DNA from: Prevotella sp. UBA7764 | GTDB taxonomy: Bacteria > Bacteroidota > Bacteroidia > Bacteroidales > Bacteroidaceae | DNA length: 35,802 bases | Assembly (NCBI GenBank): GCA_002481295.1 | Contig: DLDU01000057.1 | Span: 16,454 to 52,255, forward strand | Direction of reading: 5' to 3' | Shown: positions 22,610 through 30,350 of the stretch, in pieces | Position numbering within the stretch: position 1 is the first letter of the stretch | How the letters are laid out: each line of letters starts with the position of its first letter | Translations under genes and position numbers: made by a program | Notes under the pieces: generated by a model | Told to the model about the DNA's origin: nothing | Seen by the model: the letters and a program-made list of their open reading frames with translations, nothing else | The model's database searches: none

Positions 22610-25165
22610 ATGACTACCTTTCTGAAAAGACATACCCGGGTACTTTGGTGCGCATTGACAGCCGCGCTATTGCTACCGTCATTGCCCTCCACGGCCCAAA
22701 ACCCGGTGATCCGTGACCAATACTCCGCCGATCCGACCGCCCGCGTCTTCGGCGACCGTGTCTATCTCTATCCTTCCCACGACATCATCAGCCCCGTGGC
22801 ACCCGAGCAGCGGTGGTTCGCCATGGCCGACTACCACGTCTTTTCCTCCACCGATCTCACCGACTGGACCGACCACGGTGTCATCCTCGACCAGAAGCAA
22901 GTGCCTTGGGCCAACCACGAAGGCTACGCCATGTGGGCACCCGACTGTGTGGAGCATCAGGGACGCTACTACCTGCTCTTCCCTTCCGGGCTGGCTTCGG
23001 AGCGCGGTTTCGGCATCGGCGTCGCCACTGCCCCCAGCCCCATCGGTCCCTTCACGCCAGCCGCCAAACCCTTGGACGGCGTGAGGGGCATCGATCCGTG
23101 TATGCTTCAGACCAGCCGGGGAGAGAGCTATCTCTTCTGGGCCGGCAACGGCGGCATCACCGTAGCGCGCATGAACGACGACTATCAGTCGCTGGCAGAG
23201 ACACCGAAGACCATCGCGAGACTGCCCGACGGCTTCAAGGAGGGACCCTTCGCCTTTGAGCGCAACGGACTGTTCTACCTTACCTTCCCCTGGGTGCGGC
23301 AGAAGAATGGCACCGAGACGCTGGCCTATGCCATGAGCAAAAGCCCGGAAGGACCCTATACCTTCAAAGGATTGATCATGGACGAATGGCCCGACAAGTG
23401 CTGGACCAACCACCACTCCATCGTGCAGTACCGCGGACAATGGTATCTCTTCTACCACCACAACGACTACTCTCCGTCGTTTGACAAGTGCCGGTCCGTG
23501 CGCGTCGACTCGCTGAGCTTCCGCCCCGACGGCACAATCGTGAAAGTACATCCTACGCTGCGCGGTGTCGGCATCACCGATGCCCGCCGCCACATCGAGG
23601 TCGACCGCTACAGCAGCATTTCGCCCACGGGCGCGCAAGCCGTTCTCTTGGACAGCCTGCAACCCTTCCGGGGCTGGGCACTGCGCCTCAACCGCCAAGG
23701 CTGGGCACGATACAACCGCGTTGCCTTCCGTCCCGACCTGTGCCGCCTGACGCTCCGTGCCCGTGCGCAAAGCCCTTCCTCCGTTGCCGTGACCGTAGGC
23801 AACCAGCGCATAGCCCGCCTCAGCATAGCCCCCTGCGACACCTTCGCCGAGCAGACGGTCATCATCGCACCTGTCGCCGCCGGCACCCACGACATCGGAT
23901 TACAACTCGAAAAGGGCAGCAACGCCGACATAGACTGGCTTTCTTTCGAAGGCGCACCCATACCACCGTATACCCAAGGCGGCATGCAGACCGGCCGCTA
24001 CCGCAACTATTTCGCCGAGATGGGCTATTCCTCTGAGGATATCGACCGCCGTGTCAACGATGTCTTCCAAGAGGTGTTCTTCGGTCCCAACCGTGTCTAC
24101 TTCGAGGTGGGCGACTCTATGGGCTATATCTCCGACTTGAAGAATCACGACGTGCGCACCGAGGGCATGTCCTACGGCATGATGATCGCCGTGGAGATGA
24201 ACCGCAAGGACATCTTCGACCGACTGCTGCGTTGGGCTCAGCGCTACATGCTCATGCGCCAGGGGCCTTTGGCGGGCTACTACGCCTGGAGTTGCAAGAC
24301 CAACGGCACGCACAACGCTGAGGGTCCGGCCAGCGACGGCGAGCTGTATATGATCACTTCGCTCATCTTCGCCTCCAACCGCTGGGGCAACCATTCGGGT
24401 ATCGACTACCTCGCTGAAGCCCAGCGGCTGCTGCGTCTCGCCAGGGAGGGCAACGGCCAGGACAGTGCCAACGCGCTCATCAACCCACAACACCGTCTCA
24501 TCACCTTCACGCCGAGTGGCTTCGGTGCCCGCTTCACCGACCCCAGCTACCACCTTCCTGCCTTCTACGAGGTATGGGCACGATGGGCTGGCGACGGTCA
24601 TGCCGATGACTACAAGACTTATGCCGCAGCGTCACGCCGCTATCTCCACCGCTGCATCGCCCCGCTCACGGCACTCTGCCCCGACCTTACGGACTACAAC
24701 GGCAAGCCGCTCACGCCACCGGGCAACAGACCTATGAAGGGGATGCAGGATTTCCGTTACGACTCCTGGCGCATGCCGATGAACATCGCCTTGGACTTTA
24801 GTTGGGCCTGCGCCGACACGGCATGGCAGCGCCGCTACGCCAACACCGTGCAGGACTTCTTCTTCAACAAGGGCATCGACGCCTACATCGACCAGTACCG
24901 CACCGACGGCATGCCGGCAGAAAGGCCGTATGAGGGCGGCGGCAAACCCGGACTGCGCCACTCCGTAGGTCTTGTCTCCACACTCGCCGCCGCTTCGTTA
25001 GTCGCCGACCACGCCAAGGCCCGTGACTTTGTCGACCGTCTGTGGCACTCCGCCAACGTGCCCTTTGCCGACGGATACTTCGATGCCTACTACGACGGCC
25101 TGCTCCGTCTCTTCGCCTTTCTGCATCTCAGCGGCAAATACCGCGTCATCGCACCACAACAATAA
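22610..25165 (+). CDS. Secreted bifunctional GH43 / CBM6-like / GH8 xylan-active enzyme
   Basis: An 851-residue secreted fusion. Order: signal peptide (1-30, ending S-T-A-Q); GH43 five-blade propeller (about 31-325) with the three catalytic carboxylates D41 (S-A-D-P-T), D162 (G-I-D-P-C) and E211 (K-E-G-P-F); a beta-sandwich resembling CBM6 (about 326-449, ending I-D-W-L-S-F-E-G); then a GH8 (alpha/alpha)6 domain (about 455-851). GH8 residues are E518 (R-T-E-G-M-S-Y-G), D576 (A-S-D-G-E-L) and D718 (Y-D-S-W-R-M-P). The 58-residue distance from E518 to D576 equals that of E70-D128 in the reducing-end exo-oligoxylanase Rex. Inferred role: GH43 removes arabinose or xylose and GH8 trims xylo-oligosaccharides. 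The ATG is chosen because the signal peptide starts there; the upstream open frame crosses the promoter. No SusC/SusD neighbours. Confidence 0.88.
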   Translation: MTTFLKRHTRVLWCALTAALLLPSLPSTAQNPVIRDQYSADPTARVFGDRVYLYPSHDIISPVAPEQRWFAMADYHVFSSTDLTDWTDHGVILDQKQVPWANHEGYAMWAPDCVEHQGRYYLLFPSGLASERGFGIGVATAPSPIGPFTPAAKPLDGVRGIDPCMLQTSRGESYLFWAGNGGITVARMNDDYQSLAETPKTIARLPDGFKEGPFAFERNGLFYLTFPWVRQKNGTETLAYAMSKSPEGPYTFKGLIMDEWPDKCWTNHHSIVQYRGQWYLFYHHNDYSPSFDKCRSVRVDSLSFRPDGTIVKVHPTLRGVGITDARRHIEVDRYSSISPTGAQAVLLDSLQPFRGWALRLNRQGWARYNRVAFRPDLCRLTLRARAQSPSSVAVTVGNQRIARLSIAPCDTFAEQTVIIAPVAAGTHDIGLQLEKGSNADIDWLSFEGAPIPPYTQGGMQTGRYRNYFAEMGYSSEDIDRRVNDVFQEVFFGPNRVYFEVGDSMGYISDLKNHDVRTEGMSYGMMIAVEMNRKDIFDRLLRWAQRYMLMRQGPLAGYYAWSCKTNGTHNAEGPASDGELYMITSLIFASNRWGNHSGIDYLAEAQRLLRLAREGNGQDSANALINPQHRLITFTPSGFGARFTDPSYHLPAFYEVWARWAGDGHADDYKTYAAASRRYLHRCIAPLTALCPDLTDYNGKPLTPPGNRPMKGMQDFRYDSWRMPMNIALDFSWACADTAWQRRYANTVQDFFFNKGIDAYIDQYRTDGMPAERPYEGGGKPGLRHSVGLVSTLAAASLVADHAKARDFVDRLWHSANVPFADGYFDAYYDGLLRLFAFLHLSGKYRVIAPQQ

Positions 25166-25357
25166 TTCTTTCACGCAGAGACAGAGAGACACTGAGCAAC
25201 TGCACGAGCAAGCATGTTAACAATGAAATGTTATTGACAAAAACACCTTTCCCACAACTTTCAATCCAGAGAAAACAAAAACAGAAAAATAAGCAAAAAG
25301 CAGTGTGGAAAACACAAAAACGTGAGTTGAAGTGATCAAGACGGTGAGTTGACAGCC

Positions 25358-25419
25358 TCATCTCGGTTGTTTTATAGGGTCAAACAACTGAGATGACAGA
25401 GTCAAACAACCGAGATGAC
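25358..25419. repeat. Two direct repeats plus one inverted copy upstream of gyrB
   Basis: GTCAAACAACTGAGATGAC (25379-25397) and GTCAAACAACCGAGATGAC (25401-25419) differ at one base and are 3 bases apart. An inverted copy TCATCTCGGTTGTTT (25358-25372) can pair perfectly with the second and with one mismatch with the first, so two mutually exclusive hairpins are possible. An outer GGGTCA/TGACCC pair (25377, 25416) also exists. Confidence 0.8.
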
Positions 25420-25425
25420 CCGATG

Positions 25426-25481
25426 AAAAAGGTACTTTGACGAGAAATTCTCTAGAGAATTTTGCGTCAAAGTACCTTTTT
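25426..25481. terminator. Long symmetric hairpin, probable bidirectional terminator
   Basis: AAAAAGGTACTTTGACG (25426-25442) pairs perfectly with 25465-25481. The interior (25445-25462) is itself a perfect 18-base palindrome centred on CTCTAGAG, so the whole element is a nearly unbroken 56-base dyad. Five As on the left and five Ts on the right give U-tails on both strands. It lies 260 bases after the GH43-GH8 stop. Confidence 0.75.
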
Positions 25482-25779
25482 GTGTTTATCAAAATTGTCC
25501 TATTTTAATAACTGCTTAAGTTTCAGTACTTTACAAAAAGTCGCTGAGAATCGCGAAAATCGGACCGAGGAGGGTGCCGGTTCAGAAAATCGCCTGTATT
25601 TGGGCGGAAAATTGTCAGTTTATTCAACAGATTTTATGAATATCATCATCATGAGGACATAACCGCTAAATCCTAAACGCCGACTTTCAGGCTACAGATA
25701 AACAACGGCTGAATAATCGCCGATTGATTGAGCCTCCCAACCAATAAAACCCACTTTGTGGCACTATGGCTTTGTGTGA

Positions 25780-25800
25780 GAGGCAAAAGCCTCCTTTTGC
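25780..25800 (+). other. Alternative small hairpins before the gyrB promoter
   Basis: GAGGC (25780-25784) can pair with GCCTC (25789-25793) around AAAA and is followed by CTTTT. Alternatively GCAAAAG (25783-25789) can pair with CTTTTGC (25794-25800). The two foldings exclude each other. Both lie upstream of the -7 box, so they cannot be part of a gyrB leader made from that promoter. Confidence 0.5.
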
Positions 25801-25822
25801 AGTTATTTTTCACAGCATAAGT

Positions 25823-25854
25823 TTTCGCTATGTCACGCTTTTTTAGTACCTTTG
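25823..25854 (+). promoter_or_regulatory. gyrB promoter
   Basis: -7 box TACCTTTG (25847-25854), a 20-base spacer, and a near-consensus TTTC at 25823-25826. The box ends 24 bases before the gyrB ATG. Confidence 0.75.
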
Positions 25855-25878
25855 CAGATAAATACGAACTAAACAGAA

Positions 25879-27852
25879 ATGGCAGAAATTCAACATCCAG
25901 AGGATAATTACTCCGCCTCCAACATCCAAGTGCTGGAGGGTTTGGAAGCCGTGCGCAAGCGTCCGGCTATGTATATTGGCGACATCAGTGAGAAAGGTTT
26001 GCACCATCTCATCAATGAGACCGTGGACAACTCCATCGACGAGGCTATGGCAGGTTTCTGCCACAACATCGAGGTGACCATCAACGCAGACGGTTCCTGC
26101 ACCGTAGAGGACGACGGCCGAGGCATCCCTGTCGACGAGCATAAGAAGCTGCACAAGAGCGCCTTGGAGGTCGTCATGACCGTGCTCCACGCCGGTGGTA
26201 AGTTCGACAAAGGCTCCTACAAGGTCAGCGGTGGTCTTCACGGTGTCGGCGTGAGCTGTGTCAACGCACTCTCCACACACATGAAGTCGCAAGTCTTCCG
26301 CGATGGAAAAATCTACCAGCAGGAATACGAAAAGGGAAAGCCGCTCTATCCCGTGCGCGTCATCGGCGACACCGACAAACGCGGCACACGCCAGCAGTTC
26401 TGGCCAGACCCCACCATCTTCACCACCACCACCTTCCAGTGGGATGTCGTGGCACGCCGGATGCGTGAGCTGGCATACCTTAACGCTGGCATCAAGATCA
26501 CGCTGACCGACCTGCGCCCCGACGACGACGGCAAGACACACCAGGAAGTCTTCCACGCCAAGGACGGACTCAAGGAGATGGTGCGCTACATCGACCGTCA
26601 CCGTACCCATCTTTTCGATGATGTCATCTATCTGAAGACCGAGAAGCAGGGCGTGCCCATCGAAGTGGCCATCATGTACAATACCGACTATTCCGAGAAC
26701 CTCCACTCTTACGTCAACAACATCAACACCATCGAGGGCGGTACCCACGTCACCGGCTTCCGTCAGGCATTGACACGTGTGCTGAAGAACTATGCCGACA
26801 ACGATCCTGCCATCTCCAAGCAGATCGAGAAAGCAAAGATAGAAGTGGCCGGTGAGGACTTCCGCGAGGGACTCACTGCCGTCATCTCCATCAAAGTCGC
26901 CGAACCGCAGTTTGAGGGTCAGACCAAGACCAAACTCGGCAACAGCGAGGTCACTGGTGCCGTCAACCAAGCCGTCGGCGAGGCCCTGACCAACTATCTT
27001 GAGGAGCATCCGGCAGAAGCCAAGAAGATCTGCGAAAAGGTGATCCTCGCCGCCACAGCCCGTGTGGCTGCCCGCAAAGCACGCGAGAGTGTGCAGCGCA
27101 AAAGCGTGATGAGCGGTGGCGGACTGCCCGGTAAGCTGGCCGACTGCTCCAACAAAGACCCGAAGAAATGCGAGATCTTCCTCGTCGAGGGTGACTCCGC
27201 AGGTGGATCCGCCAAGCAGGGCCGCGACCGCTACACCCAAGCCATCCTGCCATTACGCGGTAAGATCCTCAACGTCGAGAAAGTACAGTGGCACCGCGTC
27301 TTCGAGGCTGAGTCGGTGATGAACATCATCCAGAGCATCGGCGTACGCTTCGGTGTCGACGGCGAAGACGACCGCGAGGCCAATATCGACAAGCTGCGCT
27401 ACGACAAGATCATCATCATGACCGATGCCGATGTCGATGGCTCACACATCGACACCCTGATCATGACTCTCTTCTACCGCTTCATGCCGAAAGTCATCGA
27501 AGACGGACACCTCTATATCGCCACGCCACCACTCTATAAATGCACTTACAAAGGCAAGGTCAGCGAGTATTGCTACAACGACCAGCAGCGTCAGGCCTTC
27601 CTCGACAAATACGGCAATGGCGTAGAGGACGGCAAGAGCATCCACACACAGCGATACAAAGGTTTGGGTGAGATGAACCCCGACCAGCTTTGGGAAACCA
27701 CCATGGATCCCAAGACACGCTTGCTCAAGCAGGTGACCATCGAGAACGCTGCCGAAGCCGACGAGATCTTCTCCATGCTCATGGGCGACGATGTGGAGCC
27801 CCGACGTGAGTTTATCGAGCAAAACGCTACCTACGCCAACATCGACGCGTAG
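25879..27852 (+). CDS. gyrB: DNA gyrase subunit B
   Basis: ATPase subunit of the type II topoisomerase that introduces negative supercoils. The 657-residue product has the GHKL ATPase domain with E47 and N51 in N-E-T-V-D-N-S-I-D-E-A, the G-L-H-G-V-G-V-S lid, the TOPRIM motif E-G-D-S-A-G-G-S-A-K-Q-G-R, P-L-R-G-K-I-L-N-V, and the acidic metal site D-A-D-V-D-G-S-H-I. The end L-R-R/P-R-R-E-F-I-E-Q-N-A is typical. The length fits the short form without the proteobacterial C-terminal insertion. ParE is the main alternative, but Q-G-R-D-R and the overall length favour GyrB. Monocistronic, with its own promoter and terminator. Confidence 0.95.
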   Translation: MAEIQHPEDNYSASNIQVLEGLEAVRKRPAMYIGDISEKGLHHLINETVDNSIDEAMAGFCHNIEVTINADGSCTVEDDGRGIPVDEHKKLHKSALEVVMTVLHAGGKFDKGSYKVSGGLHGVGVSCVNALSTHMKSQVFRDGKIYQQEYEKGKPLYPVRVIGDTDKRGTRQQFWPDPTIFTTTTFQWDVVARRMRELAYLNAGIKITLTDLRPDDDGKTHQEVFHAKDGLKEMVRYIDRHRTHLFDDVIYLKTEKQGVPIEVAIMYNTDYSENLHSYVNNINTIEGGTHVTGFRQALTRVLKNYADNDPAISKQIEKAKIEVAGEDFREGLTAVISIKVAEPQFEGQTKTKLGNSEVTGAVNQAVGEALTNYLEEHPAEAKKICEKVILAATARVAARKARESVQRKSVMSGGGLPGKLADCSNKDPKKCEIFLVEGDSAGGSAKQGRDRYTQAILPLRGKILNVEKVQWHRVFEAESVMNIIQSIGVRFGVDGEDDREANIDKLRYDKIIIMTDADVDGSHIDTLIMTLFYRFMPKVIEDGHLYIATPPLYKCTYKGKVSEYCYNDQQRQAFLDKYGNGVEDGKSIHTQRYKGLGEMNPDQLWETTMDPKTRLLKQVTIENAAEADEIFSMLMGDDVEPRREFIEQNATYANIDA

Positions 27853-27913
27853 TCGCGCCAGGCTCGCACCAGCGTCTTTGCGCAAAGACAAATCACACAT
27901 CTATCTATAAGTG

Positions 27914-27944
27914 GGGCGGCCGTTACTGACCGCCCTTCTTTTTT
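27914..27944 (+). terminator. gyrB terminator
   Basis: GGGCGG (27914-27919) pairs with CCGCCC (27930-27935) around a 10-base loop, followed by TTCTTTTTT. It separates gyrB from the glycosidase unit that starts 57 bases further on. Confidence 0.88.
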
Positions 27945-27952
27945 CGACAGCA

Positions 27953-27973
27953 ACCGGCAGATGCTCCGCCGGT
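27953..27973. promoter_or_regulatory. Small inverted repeat upstream of the GH95 gene
   Basis: ACCGGC (27953-27958), 9 bases, GCCGGT (27968-27973), ending 28 bases before the GH95 ATG. It could be an operator or a leader hairpin. No TAnnTTTG box is seen between the gyrB terminator and the GH95 start. Confidence 0.3.
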
Positions 27974-28001
27974 GCCGACTCCCTCTCAAACCCTATCATC
28001 T

Positions 28002-30350
28002 ATGCACCGACTCATCACCACCCTTGCCCTGGCCACCCTGACGATTGCCGCTCACGCGCAGCAACCGCCCATGCGCCTGTGGTACGACCGACCGGCCCGC
28101 CTCTTCGAGCAGTCGCTGCCCATCGGCAACGGCAAGCTCGGAGCACTCGTCTACGGAGCGCCCGACTGCGACATCATCCACCTCAACGACATCACCTTCT
28201 GGACCGGCAAGCCCGTAGACCTCAGCGTCGACAGCACGGCTCACCAGTGGATTCCGGCAATCCGCGAGGCGCTCTTCAACGAGGACTACCCCCTCGCCGA
28301 CTCGCTCCAGCACCATGTCCAGGGACACAACTCTCAATTCTACGAGCCGTTGGGCACCCTGCGCATCTATGATCTCAACGAGGGGCCGACGACGGACTAC
28401 CGCCGAGAGCTCGACCTCGACAGCGCGCTGTGCCGCGACCGCTACACGCGTGGCGGCGTCACCTACCGCCGAGAATACTTCGCCTCGCATCCCGACAAGG
28501 TCATTGCTGTGCGCATCAAGAGTTCCGCACCAAAAGCCATCAACGTCAGACTCGCCATCGGCTCGCTCGTTCCCCACGGCACAAAGGCCGCCAACAAGCA
28601 GTTGACGATGACGGGCAACGCCGTCGGCGACCCCAACGAGAGCATACATTTCTGCACCATCGTGCGAGCCACCTCGCCCGACGGCACCATTGAGCACGAC
28701 GACAGCACACTCTTTGTCCGGCAGGCCAGCGAGCTGACGCTATACCTCGTCAACGAGACGAGCTTCAACGGCTACGACCGCCATCCCGTCAAGCAGGGCG
28801 CACCCTATCTCGCCAACGCCATGGACGACGCCTGGCATTTGGTCAACTACACCTACGACAGCCTGCGCACACGCCATCTCGCTGACTATCAGCCGATCTA
28901 TCAACGGTTGAGACTCAGCCTCAACGGCGCGCAGCCCAACACCACTGAGCCCACCGACAGCATGATACGGACCTACGGACAAAGCAGCGCACGGGACAAA
29001 TACCTCGAGACGCTCTATTTCCAGTACGGCCGCTACATGCTCATCGCCTGCTCTCGTACCCCCGGAGCTCCCGCCGAACTGCAAGGACTGTGGAACGACA
29101 AACTCTGGGCACCCTGGAGGGGCAACTATACGATCAACATCAATCTGGAGGAGAACTACTGGCCCTGCGACGTCGCCGCCATGCCGGAAATGTTTGAACC
29201 GCTGGCCACCTTCTGTGAGAACCTCGCCAAGACCGGTCACCGCAACGCATGGAACTACTACGGCATACGCGAGGGATGGAGCTGCGGACACAACAGCGAC
29301 ATCTGGGCGATGACCAATCCCGTAGGCGAAAAAAACGAGAGTCCCACGTGGAGCAACTGGAACATGGGCGGTGCCTGGCTCATGCAGAACGTCTACGACC
29401 ACTATCTCTACACCCAGGACGAGCACTATCTCCGCCGGACGGCCTATCCACTCATGCGCGGCGCAAGCCGTTTCATGCTTCACTGGCTCATCACCAACCC
29501 GAAGAATCCCAAAGAGCTCATCACCGCGCCAAGCACATCGCCCGAGGCTTTCTACATCAACGCCAAAGGATATAAGGGCGCAACCATGTATGGCGGCACG
29601 GCCGACTTGGCCATCATCCGCGAACTGTTCACCAACACCTTGCAGGCTGCCCGCACGCTTGGCACCGACAAGAGCCTGCGCGACTCGCTGCAAAATGCCC
29701 TCGACCGACTCCATCCCTACGTCGTCGGACAGCGCGGCGACCTCAACGAGTGGTACTACGACTGGGACGACGAGGACGTCCATCACCGTCATCAGAGCCA
29801 TCTCATCGGTCTCTATCCCAGACATCAGATCACGGTCAGCGGCACACCCCGACTTGCCGAGGCCGCCGCGGCGACACTGCGACAAAAAGGAGAACAGACC
29901 ACGGGATGGAGCACAGGATGGCGCATCAACCTCTGGGCACGTCTCCACAACGGCACAATGGCCTATCACATCTATCAGAAACTTCTCGCTTATGTCGATC
30001 CCGAGCACACGCGATCGCAACACGGAGGCACGTTCCCCAATCTCTTCGACGCCCACCCTCCCTTCCAGATCGACGGCAACTTCGGCGGCGTGGCCGGTGT
30101 TTGCGAGATGCTCATGCAAAGCCACGACGACACGATAGAGCTCTTGCCGGCTCTGCCACGGCAGTGGGCCGACGGATCCGTCAGCGGACTGAAGGCGCGC
30201 GGCGGTTATACGGTCTCGATGGCATGGAAGAATGGCCGCGTCACACAATGCGAACTCTCCGGCGTGCGCACCGGTAAGGTGACGCTCGTCTACAACGGTA
30301 TGAAAAAGACGATCAAAGTGAAAAAAAACAAGAAAACGATTATAGAATGA
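28002..30350 (+). CDS. Secreted GH95 family alpha-L-fucosidase/alpha-L-galactosidase
   Basis: A 782-residue secreted glycoside hydrolase (signal peptide about 1-20, ending A-H-A-Q). GH95 enzymes are inverting and remove alpha-1,2-linked L-fucose, or L-galactose, from plant or host glycans. Family features: L-P-I-G-N-G-K-L-G-A near 39-48; T-F-W-T-G at 65-69; L-Q-G-L-W-N near 360-365; N379 and N381 in T-I-N-I-N, matching the two asparagines that position the base water; P-S-T-S-P-E515, the likely general acid by spacing; H-H-R-H-Q-S-H-L near 594; and D691 in F-Q-I-D-G-N-F-G. The ATG at 28002 begins the signal peptide; an upstream in-frame GTG lies in the inverted repeat. The stop overlaps the next start (ATGA). 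Specificity cannot be fixed by sequence alone. Confidence 0.88.
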   Translation: MHRLITTLALATLTIAAHAQQPPMRLWYDRPARLFEQSLPIGNGKLGALVYGAPDCDIIHLNDITFWTGKPVDLSVDSTAHQWIPAIREALFNEDYPLADSLQHHVQGHNSQFYEPLGTLRIYDLNEGPTTDYRRELDLDSALCRDRYTRGGVTYRREYFASHPDKVIAVRIKSSAPKAINVRLAIGSLVPHGTKAANKQLTMTGNAVGDPNESIHFCTIVRATSPDGTIEHDDSTLFVRQASELTLYLVNETSFNGYDRHPVKQGAPYLANAMDDAWHLVNYTYDSLRTRHLADYQPIYQRLRLSLNGAQPNTTEPTDSMIRTYGQSSARDKYLETLYFQYGRYMLIACSRTPGAPAELQGLWNDKLWAPWRGNYTININLEENYWPCDVAAMPEMFEPLATFCENLAKTGHRNAWNYYGIREGWSCGHNSDIWAMTNPVGEKNESPTWSNWNMGGAWLMQNVYDHYLYTQDEHYLRRTAYPLMRGASRFMLHWLITNPKNPKELITAPSTSPEAFYINAKGYKGATMYGGTADLAIIRELFTNTLQAARTLGTDKSLRDSLQNALDRLHPYVVGQRGDLNEWYYDWDDEDVHHRHQSHLIGLYPRHQITVSGTPRLAEAAAATLRQKGEQTTGWSTGWRINLWARLHNGTMAYHIYQKLLAYVDPEHTRSQHGGTFPNLFDAHPPFQIDGNFGGVAGVCEMLMQSHDDTIELLPALPRQWADGSVSGLKARGGYTVSMAWKNGRVTQCELSGVRTGKVTLVYNGMKKTIKVKKNKKTIIE

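Larger units (their letters stand above)
25166..25878. other. 713-base intergenic region between GH43-GH8 and gyrB
   Basis: No credible gene is seen; the small open frames here lack family features and cross the hairpins. Contents: GTGAGTTGA twice (25322-25330, 25344-25352); a direct/inverted repeat cluster (25358-25419); a long dyad (25426-25481); an unexplained stretch (about 25500-25770) with GAAAATCG twice; a pair of alternative small hairpins (25780-25800); and the gyrB promoter. The stretch at 25500-25770 could be a decayed repeat or a small RNA; I recognise no family. Confidence 0.6.

Noticed and set aside
22679..23890. A 403-codon frame opposite the GH43 domain
   Set aside because: Antisense by-product of GC-rich third positions; the plus strand carries all GH43 catalytic residues.
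25379..25419. Possible CRISPR array
   Set aside because: Only two 19-base units separated by 3 bases, no spacers of normal size and no cas genes.
25462..25662. Small 66-codon frame before gyrB
   Set aside because: Begins inside the 25426-25481 dyad, has no promoter, and its composition is not protein-like.
25843..27240. A 465-codon frame opposite gyrB
   Set aside because: Low-complexity shadow of gyrB, which is certain from its ATPase and TOPRIM motifs.
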